64,000 nucleotides of DNA from Pseudooceanicola algae (GTDB lineage: Bacteria; Pseudomonadota; Alphaproteobacteria; Rhodobacterales; Rhodobacteraceae): positions 47,010 to 111,009 of the forward strand of contig NZ_CP060438.1 in NCBI RefSeq assembly GCF_003590145.2. Direction: 5' to 3'. Made by a program: the position numbers and the translations under genes. Under the pieces are notes generated by a model that did not search any database, was not told where the DNA came from, and saw nothing but the letters and a program-made list of their open reading frames with translations. Below are positions 16,778-25,111 of this stretch, piece by piece. How positions within the stretch are numbered: the first letter of the stretch is position 1; the number at the start of each line of letters is the position of its first letter.

Positions 16778-16832
16778 GCGCCTAGCCGTCCTTTTGAATA
16801 GGCGCCCCGCCGCCGGGTCCAGCCCTCGGCCC

Positions 16833-16857
16833 GGAACATTTCACGCCACCACAGGTT
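16833..16857 (+). promoter_or_regulatory. EcfG-type promoter for the Pro-rich small protein
   Basis: GGAAC (16833-16837), 16 bases, GGTT (16854-16857). The start codon is at 16925, giving a leader near 60 bases. Confidence 0.72.
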
Positions 16858-16924
16858 TTGTCAGCAAGCGCGGGCGGATATTTCCCCCGCTGCTCCTGCG
16901 GCTGACATTCGGAAAGGATTTGTC

Positions 16925-17125
16925 ATGACAGATACCCATATCCAACTCGGCGGCCAGGACGCCCCGGCCGAAATTCCCCCCGGCCCGGCGCCCGATAACG
17001 TTCCGTCGCCCGTGCCGCCTCAGGTGCCCGATCAACCCGACGTGCCGGAGATCGACCCCCAGGGGCCGGGCACCATGCCACAGCCGGACATCCCGCCGGA
17101 GTTTCCACCCGCACAAGTCGCGTGA
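16925..17125 (+). CDS. Proline-rich acidic 66-residue protein
   Basis: Not recognised as a named family. AAAGGA stands at good spacing before the ATG at 16925. The product is about one third proline, with repeated P-x-P and PDxP units (PSPVPPQVPDQPDVPEIDP), several Asp/Glu, no Cys and no signal peptide, so it is probably disordered. It is a single-gene unit: an EcfG-type promoter upstream and a strong terminator downstream bracket it, which supports it being expressed. A stress-related role is inferred from the promoter only. Confidence 0.72.
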   Translation: MTDTHIQLGGQDAPAEIPPGPAPDNVPSPVPPQVPDQPDVPEIDPQGPGTMPQPDIPPEFPPAQVA

Positions 17126-17184
17126 ACTGACAAGGGCCGCCGTCCACAGAGGCCCTGATCACGCGATGATCACCTTCACAAAAA

Positions 17185-17218
17185 AAACCGCCTGCGGCCA
17201 TCGGCACGCAGGCGGTTT
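17185..17218. terminator. Bidirectional intrinsic terminator
   Basis: AAACCGCCTGCG and CGCAGGCGGTTT form a perfect 12-bp stem. It has an A-run on the left and T-rich sequence on the right, and sits between the convergent Pro-rich gene and yihY-like gene, so it can serve both. Confidence 0.88.
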
Positions 17219-17248
17219 CGTTTTATGCAAAGGACGCCAGGCCTCAGG

Positions 17249-18202
17249 TCAGGGCGTTTCGCCCACCTCGTCTGCCTTCACGGCCCCCCGCTGACCGCGT
17301 GGCAGGTCCCGCCCGGTGGTGCTGTCGCGACGCGTCTGGTGCTCCATCTCGGAATTGATCTCGGCACCAAGCAGCACGATGAAGGCCGACAGCCATAGCC
17401 AGGTCAGCAGGATGATCACGCCCCCCAGGGTGCCGTAGGTTTCATTGTAGCTGCCGAAATTCCGCACGTAGATCGAAAAGGCCAGCGATCCCGCGACCCA
17501 GAGAACCGTGGCGATCACGGCGCCCCAGGTGACCCACCGCCATTCGGGGTCTTCACGCGACGGGCCATATCGGTAAAGGACCGACAGGCCCACGGCGGAG
17601 AGCACTGCCAGCAGGATCCAGCGCCCCCATTCGATGGCCGTCACCAAGACATCCGGCAGACCCAGCGTCGCCAGGATCGGCGGCAGCACCACGATGACCC
17701 CGATGGACAGCAACAGCCCGACCACCACGAAAAGCGTCAGAACCAGCGATACCGCCTGTTTCTTGAAGAAGCCGCGCTTTTCTTCTTCGTCATAGGCAAT
17801 GTTCATGCCCTCCATCAGGGTGCGCATCCCCTTCGAGGCGCCGTAGATCGACAGGACCACGCCCAGAAGCGCGGCAAAGCCCAGACCGGTCTCGCCGCTC
17901 GACGCCACGGCCTGCGCCTGGGTTTCGATGATCGAGGCGGCGTTTTCGGGCAGCACCTGAAGGAAGTCCGACAACTGTTGCTGCACCGTTGCCGGGTCGG
18001 TCACCAACCCCGCCACCGACATGAGGGCGGCGATGGCCGGAAACAACGCCAGCAGCCCGAAAAAGGCCACCCCGGCACCGACGACCGACACGTGATCTCG
18101 CTGCACCTCACTGAAGACCCGCATTCCAATGTCCCGCCACCCGGCAGCGGGAATGTCCGAGGGTTGCTCTGCGGCGCGGCCGCGCCGGTCTGATTTCTGC
18201 AT
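17249..18202 (-). CDS. YihY/BrkB-family inner membrane protein
   Basis: A 317-residue membrane protein with about six hydrophobic segments between residues ~35 and 280. Family features are GAGVAFFGLLALFPAIAALMS (near 40-60), the SIYGASKGMRTLMEGMNIAY segment, and YGTLGGVIILLTWLWLSAFIVLLGAEIN. The charged C-terminal tail is cytoplasmic. AGGAG precedes the ATG at 18202. Function of the family is unproven; the old 'ribonuclease BN' name is wrong. An EcfG-type promoter lies just upstream, so stress induction is inferred. Confidence 0.88.
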   Translation of the reverse strand: MQKSDRRGRAAEQPSDIPAAGWRDIGMRVFSEVQRDHVSVVGAGVAFFGLLALFPAIAALMSVAGLVTDPATVQQQLSDFLQVLPENAASIIETQAQAVASSGETGLGFAALLGVVLSIYGASKGMRTLMEGMNIAYDEEEKRGFFKKQAVSLVLTLFVVVGLLLSIGVIVVLPPILATLGLPDVLVTAIEWGRWILLAVLSAVGLSVLYRYGPSREDPEWRWVTWGAVIATVLWVAGSLAFSIYVRNFGSYNETYGTLGGVIILLTWLWLSAFIVLLGAEINSEMEHQTRRDSTTGRDLPRGQRGAVKADEVGETP

Positions 18203-18233
18203 CGCGATATCTCCTGGAAACATGAACAGGAAA

Positions 18234-18258
18234 AACCCCTGGGCGCGTGGGATGTTCC
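18234..18258 (-). promoter_or_regulatory. EcfG-type promoter for the yihY-like gene
   Basis: On the minus strand GGAAC (18258-18254), 16 bases, GGTT (18237-18234), about 32 bases before the ATG at 18202. It lies back to back with the promoter at 18295. Confidence 0.72.
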
Positions 18259-18294
18259 AACCCGCCTATGGGTTGCAAAAATCCGTTGCCGGAA

Positions 18295-18319
18295 GGAACC
18301 GCAGTTCGCGTCAGGTGTT
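18295..18319 (+). promoter_or_regulatory. EcfG-type promoter for the DUF883-like/holin/DUF3618 operon
   Basis: GGAAC (18295-18299), 16 bases, TGTT (18316-18319). Initiation near 18328 would leave a leader of about 170 bases before the ATG at 18501. No second promoter was identified in that leader. Confidence 0.68.
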
Positions 18320-18500
18320 AACTAGACATCAACGATACTGATCGCGGCATCGACGCTGCCTGGCATCAAAATGCCTCTCCCCATCGAGTCCCTTCGATGG
18401 TCCGTCCTTGCTTGTGCCTGCGCCAACCTTGCAGGCCGCCGATCCGTTTCACCATTCGCCACCTCGGTCTTCGTATCCGAGACCAAAAAGAGAGAGTGAC

Positions 18501-19115
18501 ATGCAGGAATTTGATACCCCAACCCGCGACGTCGGACAGGAGGCAGGCACGGACGTGAAGCGGTCTGCCGAGCGTCTGCAGGAAGATGCCCGCCAGACCG
18601 CCGAAAACCTCGGTGCACGCGCCAGCGAAGAAGCCAACCGTCAGGCTGACCGGGCCAAGTCGGGCGTGGCCTCCGAATTGTCGGGCATTGCCAGCGCCCT
18701 CGGCACCGCCGCCGACGAACTGCGCCACGGATCGCCGCAAGAGCAGGTCTTTGGCCAGGTCGCAAAGGGCCTGTCGGGTGTCTCCGACGCCATTCGTGAC
18801 CGGGACCTTGCCGAAATTGCCAGCGATGTCAGTGCCTTCGCACGCCGCAATCCGCTCGGGTTCCTGGGCGGTGCCGCATTGGCCGGCTTTGCCGCCACAC
18901 GTTTCGCCAAGGCCTCCAGCGCCGCACGCGACCGTGGCACTGAGACGGGCAATGAGCCGAGCGCGACCATGGCTCCGGTGCCGGCAACCCAGCCGCCCGC
19001 CGACATGACCACGCCGGAAACCCCGATGACCGGCAGCGCGCCGGCCACCCGCCCCGATGATGTCATGGCACCGCCCGTGATCCCCTCGAACCCGAAAACG
19101 ACGGGAGAGTACTGA
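18501..19115 (+). CDS. DUF883-like membrane-anchored stress protein
   Basis: A 204-residue protein. Residues 1-75 are a charged helical region rich in Ala/Glu/Arg (SAERLQEDARQTAENLGARASEEANRQADRA, apolipoprotein-like). Residues ~120-140 form one membrane segment, AFARRNPLGFLGGAALAGFAATRF, as in DUF883/ElaB-type proteins. A Pro/Thr-rich tail follows. GAGAG precedes the ATG at 18501. It is the first gene of a three-gene operon with a holin-like and a DUF3618 protein, all predicted to sit in the inner membrane. General stress control is inferred from the promoter. Confidence 0.75.
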   Translation: MQEFDTPTRDVGQEAGTDVKRSAERLQEDARQTAENLGARASEEANRQADRAKSGVASELSGIASALGTAADELRHGSPQEQVFGQVAKGLSGVSDAIRDRDLAEIASDVSAFARRNPLGFLGGAALAGFAATRFAKASSAARDRGTETGNEPSATMAPVPATQPPADMTTPETPMTGSAPATRPDDVMAPPVIPSNPKTTGEY

Positions 19116-19543
19116 TGACCAGCACCGATACCCGCACCCCCGATGGGGCGCGCACCCAGATCCGCGACACCGGCAACCTGCTCAGCCAGGCCGTGCAGCA
19201 GATCATTGCGCTCATGCGCGGCGAAATGGACCTGTTCCGCGCCGAGCTTGACCAGAACATGAAAAAGGCCGGCGCCGCCGTGGGCATGGTCATCGGCGGG
19301 ATCGTCATCCTGCTCGTGGCACTGAACGTGCTTGCCGGGGCCGCTGTCACCGCCATCGCCGCTGCCGGGCTTGCCCCGCTGTGGTCCGCGCTGATCGTCG
19401 GCGTCGTCCTGCTTGTCGTTGCCCTGATCCTGGTCAAATCCGGCCAGTCGAACCTGAAACTCGCGTCGCTCGCTCCGACCCGGACCCGCCGCAATCTCGA
19501 GCGGGACCGCGACGCCGTTGCAAAGGAACTGACCAATGAGTGA
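19115..19543 (+). CDS. Holin-superfamily-like membrane protein (DUF1469 type)
   Basis: A 142-residue protein with an amphipathic N-terminal helix (LLSQAVQQIIALMRGEMDLFRAELDQNM) and two close membrane segments (residues ~53-78 and ~85-108). This is the pattern of the 'phage holin family' DUF1469, which is widespread in bacteria and not phage-derived here. Start overlaps the previous stop (TGATG) and its stop overlaps the DUF3618 start by eight bases. Function unknown; probably envelope stress or membrane organisation. Confidence 0.82.
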   Translation: MTSTDTRTPDGARTQIRDTGNLLSQAVQQIIALMRGEMDLFRAELDQNMKKAGAAVGMVIGGIVILLVALNVLAGAAVTAIAAAGLAPLWSALIVGVVLLVVALILVKSGQSNLKLASLAPTRTRRNLERDRDAVAKELTNE

Positions 19544-20651
19544 TACCCGCACCCCCGCAGAAATCGAACGCGACCTCGAACATGAGCGCGCCGAATTGCA
19601 AACCACCGTCCGCGCGCTGGAGACGACGTTCTCGCCGGACTCCATCCTTCGCAGCATCACCGACAACGTCAGCCAGCATGGCGGCGAGTTCGGACGCTCG
19701 ACCCTGGATGCCGCGCGGGCCAACCCGCTTGCGCTCGGTGTTGCCGCTGCCGGTCTTGGCTGGCTGATGTTCGGCAAGGGCCCTTCGGCCGACAAGCTCG
19801 CCGACAAGGCCAACGCCGTCCGCACCCCGTCCAAGCCGGACACCACGGATACGGATAGCCGTTATGGCCCCAACGGATCGTCCGCCTTCTCCGAACCGCG
19901 CGGACCCGTGCCGGTCGGCGAAGTCGGCGCCAAGCCGCAGGGTCTGTCGACCTCGCAAAAGGCGCGTGCCAAGTGGTACCAGACCCGTAACCACGTGCAG
20001 GATGGCGTGAAATCCGCCTCCGACACTGCAGGGGCCGCCCGTGACAGCGCGACGCGTGCCGGTATCCGTGTCCGCGACCGGTCCAAGGAATTCGCCGCCC
20101 AGCTGTCCGAGGGCACCGAACGGATGAGCACGGAAGCCCGTGAACGGGTCATTGCAGCCCGCGAACGCGCCATCCTTGCCGCCGAGGATCTGGGCCGCCG
20201 GGGCCAGAACGCGCATGACCGGGCCCGCAGCGCGGGCCGCGATGGTGCCGCCAAGGCCACCGATTTCTTCGAACAGAACCCGCTGGTTGCCGGTGCCCTT
20301 GCTCTTGCCGCCGGCGCGCTGGTCGCAGGCAGCCTGCCGCGCACACAGTTCGAGGACGATCATTTCGGTGAACAAAGCGACCGCCTTTACGACGAAGCCG
20401 AAGAGCTGTTCGAGCAGGAACGCGCCAAGGCCGAACGCGTGGCTGGTGCTGCGCTCGACGAAGCCCGCACGGTTGGCGAAGAACTGCGCGAAGACGTCGA
20501 AGCGGCCGGACGTGAGCTGAAGGACGCGGCAGACAGCAAGAGTTCGGGCGACGGCACGGCCGCCGACGCCGTGGTTGATCGCGCCGAAGACGCCGTGCGC
20601 CGGATTTCCGAGAAGGCCCGCGACAAGGCCTCGGAAGAAAACGTCGGCTGA
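19536..20651 (+). CDS. DUF3618-domain protein
   Basis: A 371-residue protein opening with the DUF3618 signature (RTPAEIERDLEHERAELQTTVRALE, residues ~5-29). A short hydrophobic stretch NPLALGVAAAGLGWLMFG (~64-81) and a second membrane segment NPLVAGALALAAGALVAGSLP (~249-269) are linked by a long, charged, helical region full of Ala/Arg/Glu. The C-terminal ~90 residues are a further coiled, acidic region. It ends the three-gene operon before a terminator. DUF3618 proteins regularly accompany the holin-like gene, suggesting one membrane complex; the role is unknown. Confidence 0.82.
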   Translation: MSDTRTPAEIERDLEHERAELQTTVRALETTFSPDSILRSITDNVSQHGGEFGRSTLDAARANPLALGVAAAGLGWLMFGKGPSADKLADKANAVRTPSKPDTTDTDSRYGPNGSSAFSEPRGPVPVGEVGAKPQGLSTSQKARAKWYQTRNHVQDGVKSASDTAGAARDSATRAGIRVRDRSKEFAAQLSEGTERMSTEARERVIAARERAILAAEDLGRRGQNAHDRARSAGRDGAAKATDFFEQNPLVAGALALAAGALVAGSLPRTQFEDDHFGEQSDRLYDEAEELFEQERAKAERVAGAALDEARTVGEELREDVEAAGRELKDAADSKSSGDGTAADAVVDRAEDAVRRISEKARDKASEENVG

Positions 20652-20685
20652 TCCGGCCCGCGCAAGATCTGAGCAAAATACGAAC

Positions 20686-20715
20686 GGCCCGCCGATGTTT
20701 CCGGCGGGCCTTTTG
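20686..20715 (+). terminator. Intrinsic terminator after the DUF3618 gene
   Basis: GGCCCGCCG and CGGCGGGCC form a perfect 9-bp stem with a 7-base loop, followed by TTTTGCTTTTT. Confidence 0.88.
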
Positions 20716-20791
20716 CTTTTTCACGCCCGGTGCGACCTTTCCAAATCGATGGACAAACACGCACCATTCCCGTGACATCCCCGACGAAATA

Positions 20792-20831
20792 CAGTCATAT
20801 GCTGAAGGCAGTCATACCCTTGAATTATAAT
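20792..20831 (+). promoter_or_regulatory. Candidate activator-dependent promoter for the proline-racemase-family gene
   Basis: A perfect TATAAT (20826-20831) lies 27 bases before the start codon, with a poor -35 at the expected distance. Two direct repeats of CAGTCATA (20792-20799 and 20809-20816), spaced 17 bases apart, overlap the -35 position and may be an activator or repressor site. Confidence 0.5.
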
Positions 20832-20857
20832 TGCTTTTAACAAAACCGGAGGCCCGG

Positions 20858-21892
20858 ATGCGCAGTTCCAAAGTCATCCACGTCGTGTCATGTCACGCCG
20901 AAGGAGAAGTCGGTGACGTGATCGTCGGCGGCGTCGCCCCACCACCCGGCGATACCCTTTGGGAACAGCGCAAATGGATCGCCGAGGACGAGACCCTGCG
21001 CAATTTCGTGCTGAATGAACCGCGCGGTGGCGTCTTTCGTCATGTGAACCTGCTGGTCCCGCCGAAGACCCCCGAAGCTCAGGCCGGCTGGATCATCATG
21101 GAGCCCGCCGACACGCCACCGATGTCGGGGTCGAATTCCATCTGCGTCTCGACTGTCCTGCTGGACAGCGGCATCATCGAGATGCAGGAACCCGTCACGG
21201 AAATGGTTCTTGAGGCACCGGGTGGTCTGGTCCGGGTTCGGGCCGATTGCGCCAACGGCAAGGCCGAGCGCATCCATGTCGAAAACCTGCCCTCCTTTGC
21301 CACCCGCCTGGCGGTGCCGCTCGACGTGCCGGGCCTTGGGCAGATCACGGTCGACACGGCCTTTGGCGGCGACAGTTTCGTGGTGGTCGACCCGGAGGCA
21401 CTTGGCGTTGAACTGGTCGAGGACAACGCCCGCCAGATTGCCGAGCTTGGCATCCGGATCACCAACGCCGCCAATGCGCAACTGCGGTTCGAACATCCCG
21501 AAAAACCCGACTGGGCGCACCATTCGTTTACGCTTTTCGCCGGGCAGATTCACCGTGAAGGCCCCAACTTGCGCGCACAATCGGTGGTCGCGATCCAGCC
21601 GGGCAAGCTTGACCGGTCGCCGACCGGCACGGCGGTCTCGGCCCGCATGGCGATCCTGCACGCACGCGGAGAAATGACGACCGAGGATCGCTTTACCGGC
21701 GTTTCGATCATCGGCTCGGAATTCCACGGTCAGATCCTTGGGCAGGCTCGGGTCGGGAACCTCGACGCCATCCGCCCGCAGATCAGCGGGCGGGCCTGGA
21801 TCACCGGGACGCATCAGCACATGCTGGACCCGTCGGACCCCTGGCCGGGCGGCTATCGCCTGTCGGACACCTGGCCGCGCATCACCGGCTGA
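20858..21892 (+). CDS. Proline racemase family protein, probable trans-3-hydroxy-L-proline dehydratase
   Basis: A 344-residue member of the proline racemase superfamily. The usual first catalytic Cys is replaced by Ser90 ([10 protein letters not shown]), and the second Cys by Thr256 ([12 protein letters not shown]). Loss of the second Cys is the accepted mark of dehydratases acting on trans-3-hydroxy-L-proline rather than epimerases; Ser at the first position is unusual. GGAGG precedes the ATG at 20858. It faces the other hydroxyproline genes (convergent with the FAD oxidase). Substrate is inferred from this context. Confidence 0.8.
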   Translation: MRSSKVIHVVSCHAEGEVGDVIVGGVAPPPGDTLWEQRKWIAEDETLRNFVLNEPRGGVFRHVNLLVPPKTPEAQAGWIIMEPADTPPMSGSNSICVSTVLLDSGIIEMQEPVTEMVLEAPGGLVRVRADCANGKAERIHVENLPSFATRLAVPLDVPGLGQITVDTAFGGDSFVVVDPEALGVELVEDNARQIAELGIRITNAANAQLRFEHPEKPDWAHHSFTLFAGQIHREGPNLRAQSVVAIQPGKLDRSPTGTAVSARMAILHARGEMTTEDRFTGVSIIGSEFHGQILGQARVGNLDAIRPQISGRAWITGTHQHMLDPSDPWPGGYRLSDTWPRITG

Positions 21893-21926
21893 GCCCAAAT
21901 CGGTACCAAGACACGAGAAGCCGGTA

Positions 21927-23174
21927 TCAGAATCGGGTCACGTCGAAGGGCGCAAGCGCCAGACGTGGATCGCGCCGCGCCACAAGGTCGGCGACCAGTT
22001 CGGCGGTGCCCGCCGATTGGGTCAGGCCAAGGTGGCCATGGCCGAAGGCATAGATCACGCGGTCGGCGCGGGGCGCGCGGGCGATCACCGGCAGGCTGTC
22101 GGGCAGCGAGGGGCGATAGCCCATCCACTGCTTCCCCCCCTGCGGATCAAACCCGTCGAGGAAGGCCTTCGCCTTTTCAACCAGGATTTCCGCCCGGCGA
22201 TAATTCGGCGGCAGGGTCAGCCCGCCAAGTTCGACTGCGCCGCCGACCCGAATGCCATCGCCAAGACGCGAGATGACAAAGCCATGGTCGCCGAAGGTCA
22301 GGTGCATGCGGACATCGACATTCGCGCTGGCAAAGCTGGTGTTGTAACCGCGTTCGGCCTCCAGCGGGATGCGGTCGCCAAGGCTGCGCGCCAGCTTGTG
22401 CGACCAGGCCCCGGCGGCCAGAACGACCTGCGCGGCCCGTCTCGGTCCCTCCGCCGTGTCCACCTCGACCCCGTTGCCGTCCTGACGCAGGGCGCGGATA
22501 TCGGCGGTCTCGATGATGCCACCGGCGGCAACAAAGGCCTGCGCCAGATGTTCCGTCCAAAGCGCGGGATCCACGGTGCTCAGCCAGTCGGGGGTAAAGC
22601 CCGCATGGGTGAAACGGGCGTTCAGCCCCGGTTGCAACTCGGCTATGGCATCGCGGTTTTCGAACAGGCTGAAGTCGATGCCGAGACGGCGACGACGGTC
22701 CCAGGACGGCAGGCTGGCCTCGAAACTGGCCCGGCCTTCGTAAAGCTGCAATTGCCCGTCGCGCCGCAACAGGGCTTCGCCGTCGACCAGTGGCACGAGC
22801 CGTTCCAGCGCCGCCCTGGAATGGTCCATCAGACCGGATTGCACGGCAATCGTGGCTTCGAAACGGTCCGGGCGGCTGTTGCGCCAGAATTGCAGCATCC
22901 AGGGCGCGATTTTCAGAGCATGGCCGGGCCGGATGGCCAGCGGCCCCAGCGGATCGATCAGCCATTTCGGCGCCTTGCGCATGATGCGGGGCGCCGAAAT
23001 GGGCTCGACCTCGGGAAAGGCAAAGGCGCCGGCATTCCCGCGCGAGGTTTCCGCCGCCACCCCTTTGCGATCCAGCAGGCGGACCACGTGGCCTTCGCGG
23101 CGCAGGGCAAGGGCGGCCGTCACGCCGATGATTCCGGCGCCGATGACGATGATTTCAGTGGGTTCGGTTGTCAC
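21927..23174 (-). CDS. FAD-dependent D-amino acid oxidase family protein (putative D-hydroxyproline dehydrogenase)
   Basis: A 415-residue DadA-type flavoprotein. The Rossmann dinucleotide motif IIVIGAGIIGVTAALALRREG lies at residues ~8-28. The C-terminal FAD-contact region is MGYRPSLPDSLPVIARAP followed by GHGHLGLTQSAGTAELVADLV. A GTG start at 23174 is chosen, preceded by AAGGA, because longer frames overlap the upstream epimerase. In hydroxyproline pathways this enzyme oxidises cis-4-hydroxy-D-proline to pyrroline-4-hydroxy-2-carboxylate. It directly follows the 4-hydroxyproline epimerase gene, supporting that role. The electron acceptor is unknown. Confidence 0.85.
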   Translation of the reverse strand: MTTEPTEIIVIGAGIIGVTAALALRREGHVVRLLDRKGVAAETSRGNAGAFAFPEVEPISAPRIMRKAPKWLIDPLGPLAIRPGHALKIAPWMLQFWRNSRPDRFEATIAVQSGLMDHSRAALERLVPLVDGEALLRRDGQLQLYEGRASFEASLPSWDRRRRLGIDFSLFENRDAIAELQPGLNARFTHAGFTPDWLSTVDPALWTEHLAQAFVAAGGIIETADIRALRQDGNGVEVDTAEGPRRAAQVVLAAGAWSHKLARSLGDRIPLEAERGYNTSFASANVDVRMHLTFGDHGFVISRLGDGIRVGGAVELGGLTLPPNYRRAEILVEKAKAFLDGFDPQGGKQWMGYRPSLPDSLPVIARAPRADRVIYAFGHGHLGLTQSAGTAELVADLVARRDPRLALAPFDVTRF

Positions 23175-23199
23175 CGTCAATTCCTTGTGGATAGGGGGA

Positions 23200-24132
23200 C
23201 TAAAGGAAGATCCCGCCGCGGAAGGGATCCTTCGGATCAAAGATCAGCCGGCTTTCGGCCATGACATGGGCCTGGCCGGTGATCTTCGGGAACACCCCGC
23301 CATTCGACGCGATCCGGTAGGACAGGCGATAGCTGCTGCCGATGACGCTTTCCTGCACGATCTCGGTATCTTCGGCCAGTTGCCCGCGCGCGGCAAGACA
23401 TGCAAGGCGCGCCGAACTGCCGGTGCCGCAGGGCGACCGGTCATAGGCGTTGTCAGGGCAGAGAACGAAGTTGCGGCTGTGGATACCCGGCCGGTCCGAG
23501 GGGCCGTGAAAGATCACGTGGTCGATGGCCCCACCATCGTCGCCCCTGATGCCAGCGGCCTTCAGGGCCTCGCGCAGGGCGATGGTCACGTCGGTCAACT
23601 GGCGGATATTGCCCGAGGTGACGGGCACGGGCGCGGGATCGACGATGAAGAACCAGTTGCCGCCATAGGCCAGATCGCCGGTGATGGTACCGAACCCTTC
23701 GACCTCGACCGGGATGTCGCTGGCGATGCGACGGCTTTCGATATTGGTGACGGTCACCGTATTGGCGTCCTGCACGTCGACGGTCACGATCCCGACCGGC
23801 GTTTCGATCCGTTGCGGACCCGTCCCGATGCGGCCCAGATGGAACAGCGTCGCGGCCAGGCCGATGGTGCCATGCCCGCACATGCCCAGAACCGCCTCGG
23901 CATCGAAATAGATCACGCCGGTGACGCAATCGGGATCGACCGGCGGCACCAGTAGCGCGCAGACCATGGCCGGCTGGCCGCGCGGCTCCAGAATGATCGC
24001 GCGATAGGCGTCGCGGTGGTCCGTCGCCAGCCGCCGGGCCCGTTCGGCCAGCGGCCCGGACCCGAGGTCCGGACCACCGTCAAGGATCACCCGCGTGGGC
24101 TCTCCGCCGGTATGGCTGTCGATCACATGCAT
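23200..24132 (-). CDS. 4-hydroxyproline 2-epimerase
   Basis: A 310-residue proline racemase family enzyme with both catalytic cysteines: Cys85 in GMCGHGTIG and Cys235 in DRSPCGTGSS. HTGGEPTRVI at the N-terminus (residues 7-16) is typical of the 4HypE group. It converts trans-4-hydroxy-L-proline to cis-4-hydroxy-D-proline in the cytoplasm. Its start overlaps the DHDPS-like gene by ten bases, so the two are co-translated. It contrasts with the Ser/Thr homologue at 20858. Confidence 0.92.
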   Translation of the reverse strand: MHVIDSHTGGEPTRVILDGGPDLGSGPLAERARRLATDHRDAYRAIILEPRGQPAMVCALLVPPVDPDCVTGVIYFDAEAVLGMCGHGTIGLAATLFHLGRIGTGPQRIETPVGIVTVDVQDANTVTVTNIESRRIASDIPVEVEGFGTITGDLAYGGNWFFIVDPAPVPVTSGNIRQLTDVTIALREALKAAGIRGDDGGAIDHVIFHGPSDRPGIHSRNFVLCPDNAYDRSPCGTGSSARLACLAARGQLAEDTEIVQESVIGSSYRLSYRIASNGGVFPKITGQAHVMAESRLIFDPKDPFRGGIFL

Positions 24133-25082
24133 TCAGCGATGACTCCGCCCTGCTTGCTCCAATTGGCGAACCAGGTGTTGAACTGATGGAATTGCGCTTC
24201 GCAGAATCGCGCCTGGGACGGCGACAGCGCATCGGTCTCGTTGATATTGAGACGATATTCCTCTTCGCCCTTCAAGACCATCAGATGCTTGAAATAGAGC
24301 ACGAGGTCGACGCCTTCGTCGAATTTCGCCAGAACCGAGAAGGCCGCAGCCAATTCCTGTGCGCGCTGGTCGGCCTCGATATTGCCCTCAGCCGCCTTGG
24401 TGGACAGGGCGACCTGCAACAGCGCTTCGCTCGGGAAGATGGTGCCGATGCCGGTGATCGCGCCGACGGCGCCGCACTTGGCAAAGCCGTGGTAGACCTC
24501 GGTATCCACGCCGACCATCAGGATCACGTCGTCATCCTGCGAGGTGATATGTTCCGCCGCATAGCTGAGATCTGCCTGACCACCGAATTCCTTGAACCCG
24601 ATCAGGTTCTCGTGCTCTTCGCGCAGGGCAAAGAACAGGTCGGCACGGGTGGCATAGCCGTAATAGGGGCTGTTGTAGATGATCGCGGGCACATCCGGCG
24701 CGGCGGACAGGATCGCCTTGAAATGGTTGCGCTGCGCAGCGGGGGACAAGCCGCGCGACAGCACGCGGGGGATGACCATCAGCCCGGCGGCGCCGACCTT
24801 CTGGGCGTGGGCGGCATGGGCGACAGCGGATTTCGAATTGATCGCCCCGGTGCCGACGATGACGGGCACGCCGGCCTCGGTCAGGCGTTCTACCCCTTCC
24901 ATGCGCTCGGCGTCCGTCAGCAGCGGCCAGTCCCCGCAGGATCCGCAATAGACGACACCGGACATGCCAGCGTCGATCATCTCGCGGCCCTTCTTCACCA
25001 GAGCGTCGAAATCGGGTTTGCGATCCGGGGTGCAGGGGGTGAGCAGCGCGGGAATGGTGCCGAAAAACACGTCTTTGTTCAT
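24123..25082 (-). CDS. DHDPS/NAL-family lyase, probable 1-pyrroline-4-hydroxy-2-carboxylate deaminase
   Basis: A 319-residue class I aldolase-fold enzyme. The Schiff-base Lys164 is in GFKEFGG and the catalytic Tyr136 in IIYNSPYYGY. The N-terminal YCGSCGDWPLLTDAER replaces the GTTGE loop of DHDPS. In hydroxyproline clusters this family deaminates pyrroline-4-hydroxy-2-carboxylate to alpha-ketoglutarate semialdehyde. GGAG precedes the ATG at 25082. It overlaps the epimerase gene, and the FAD oxidase comes next, giving consecutive pathway steps. A semialdehyde dehydrogenase for the last step is not in this cluster. Confidence 0.85.
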   Translation of the reverse strand: MNKDVFFGTIPALLTPCTPDRKPDFDALVKKGREMIDAGMSGVVYCGSCGDWPLLTDAERMEGVERLTEAGVPVIVGTGAINSKSAVAHAAHAQKVGAAGLMVIPRVLSRGLSPAAQRNHFKAILSAAPDVPAIIYNSPYYGYATRADLFFALREEHENLIGFKEFGGQADLSYAAEHITSQDDDVILMVGVDTEVYHGFAKCGAVGAITGIGTIFPSEALLQVALSTKAAEGNIEADQRAQELAAAFSVLAKFDEGVDLVLYFKHLMVLKGEEEYRLNINETDALSPSQARFCEAQFHQFNTWFANWSKQGGVIAECM

Positions 25083-25111
25083 GGGAATCTCCGTTGTGTC
25101 TGGTGCGTGGG

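Noticed and set aside
17249..18202. YihY/BrkB gene as ribonuclease BN
   Set aside because: That name is a historical error for this membrane protein family; no nuclease motif is present.
19115..19543. Holin-like gene as evidence of a prophage
   Set aside because: It lies in a housekeeping stress operon with DUF883-like and DUF3618 genes, and no phage genes, integrase or att-like repeats are present.
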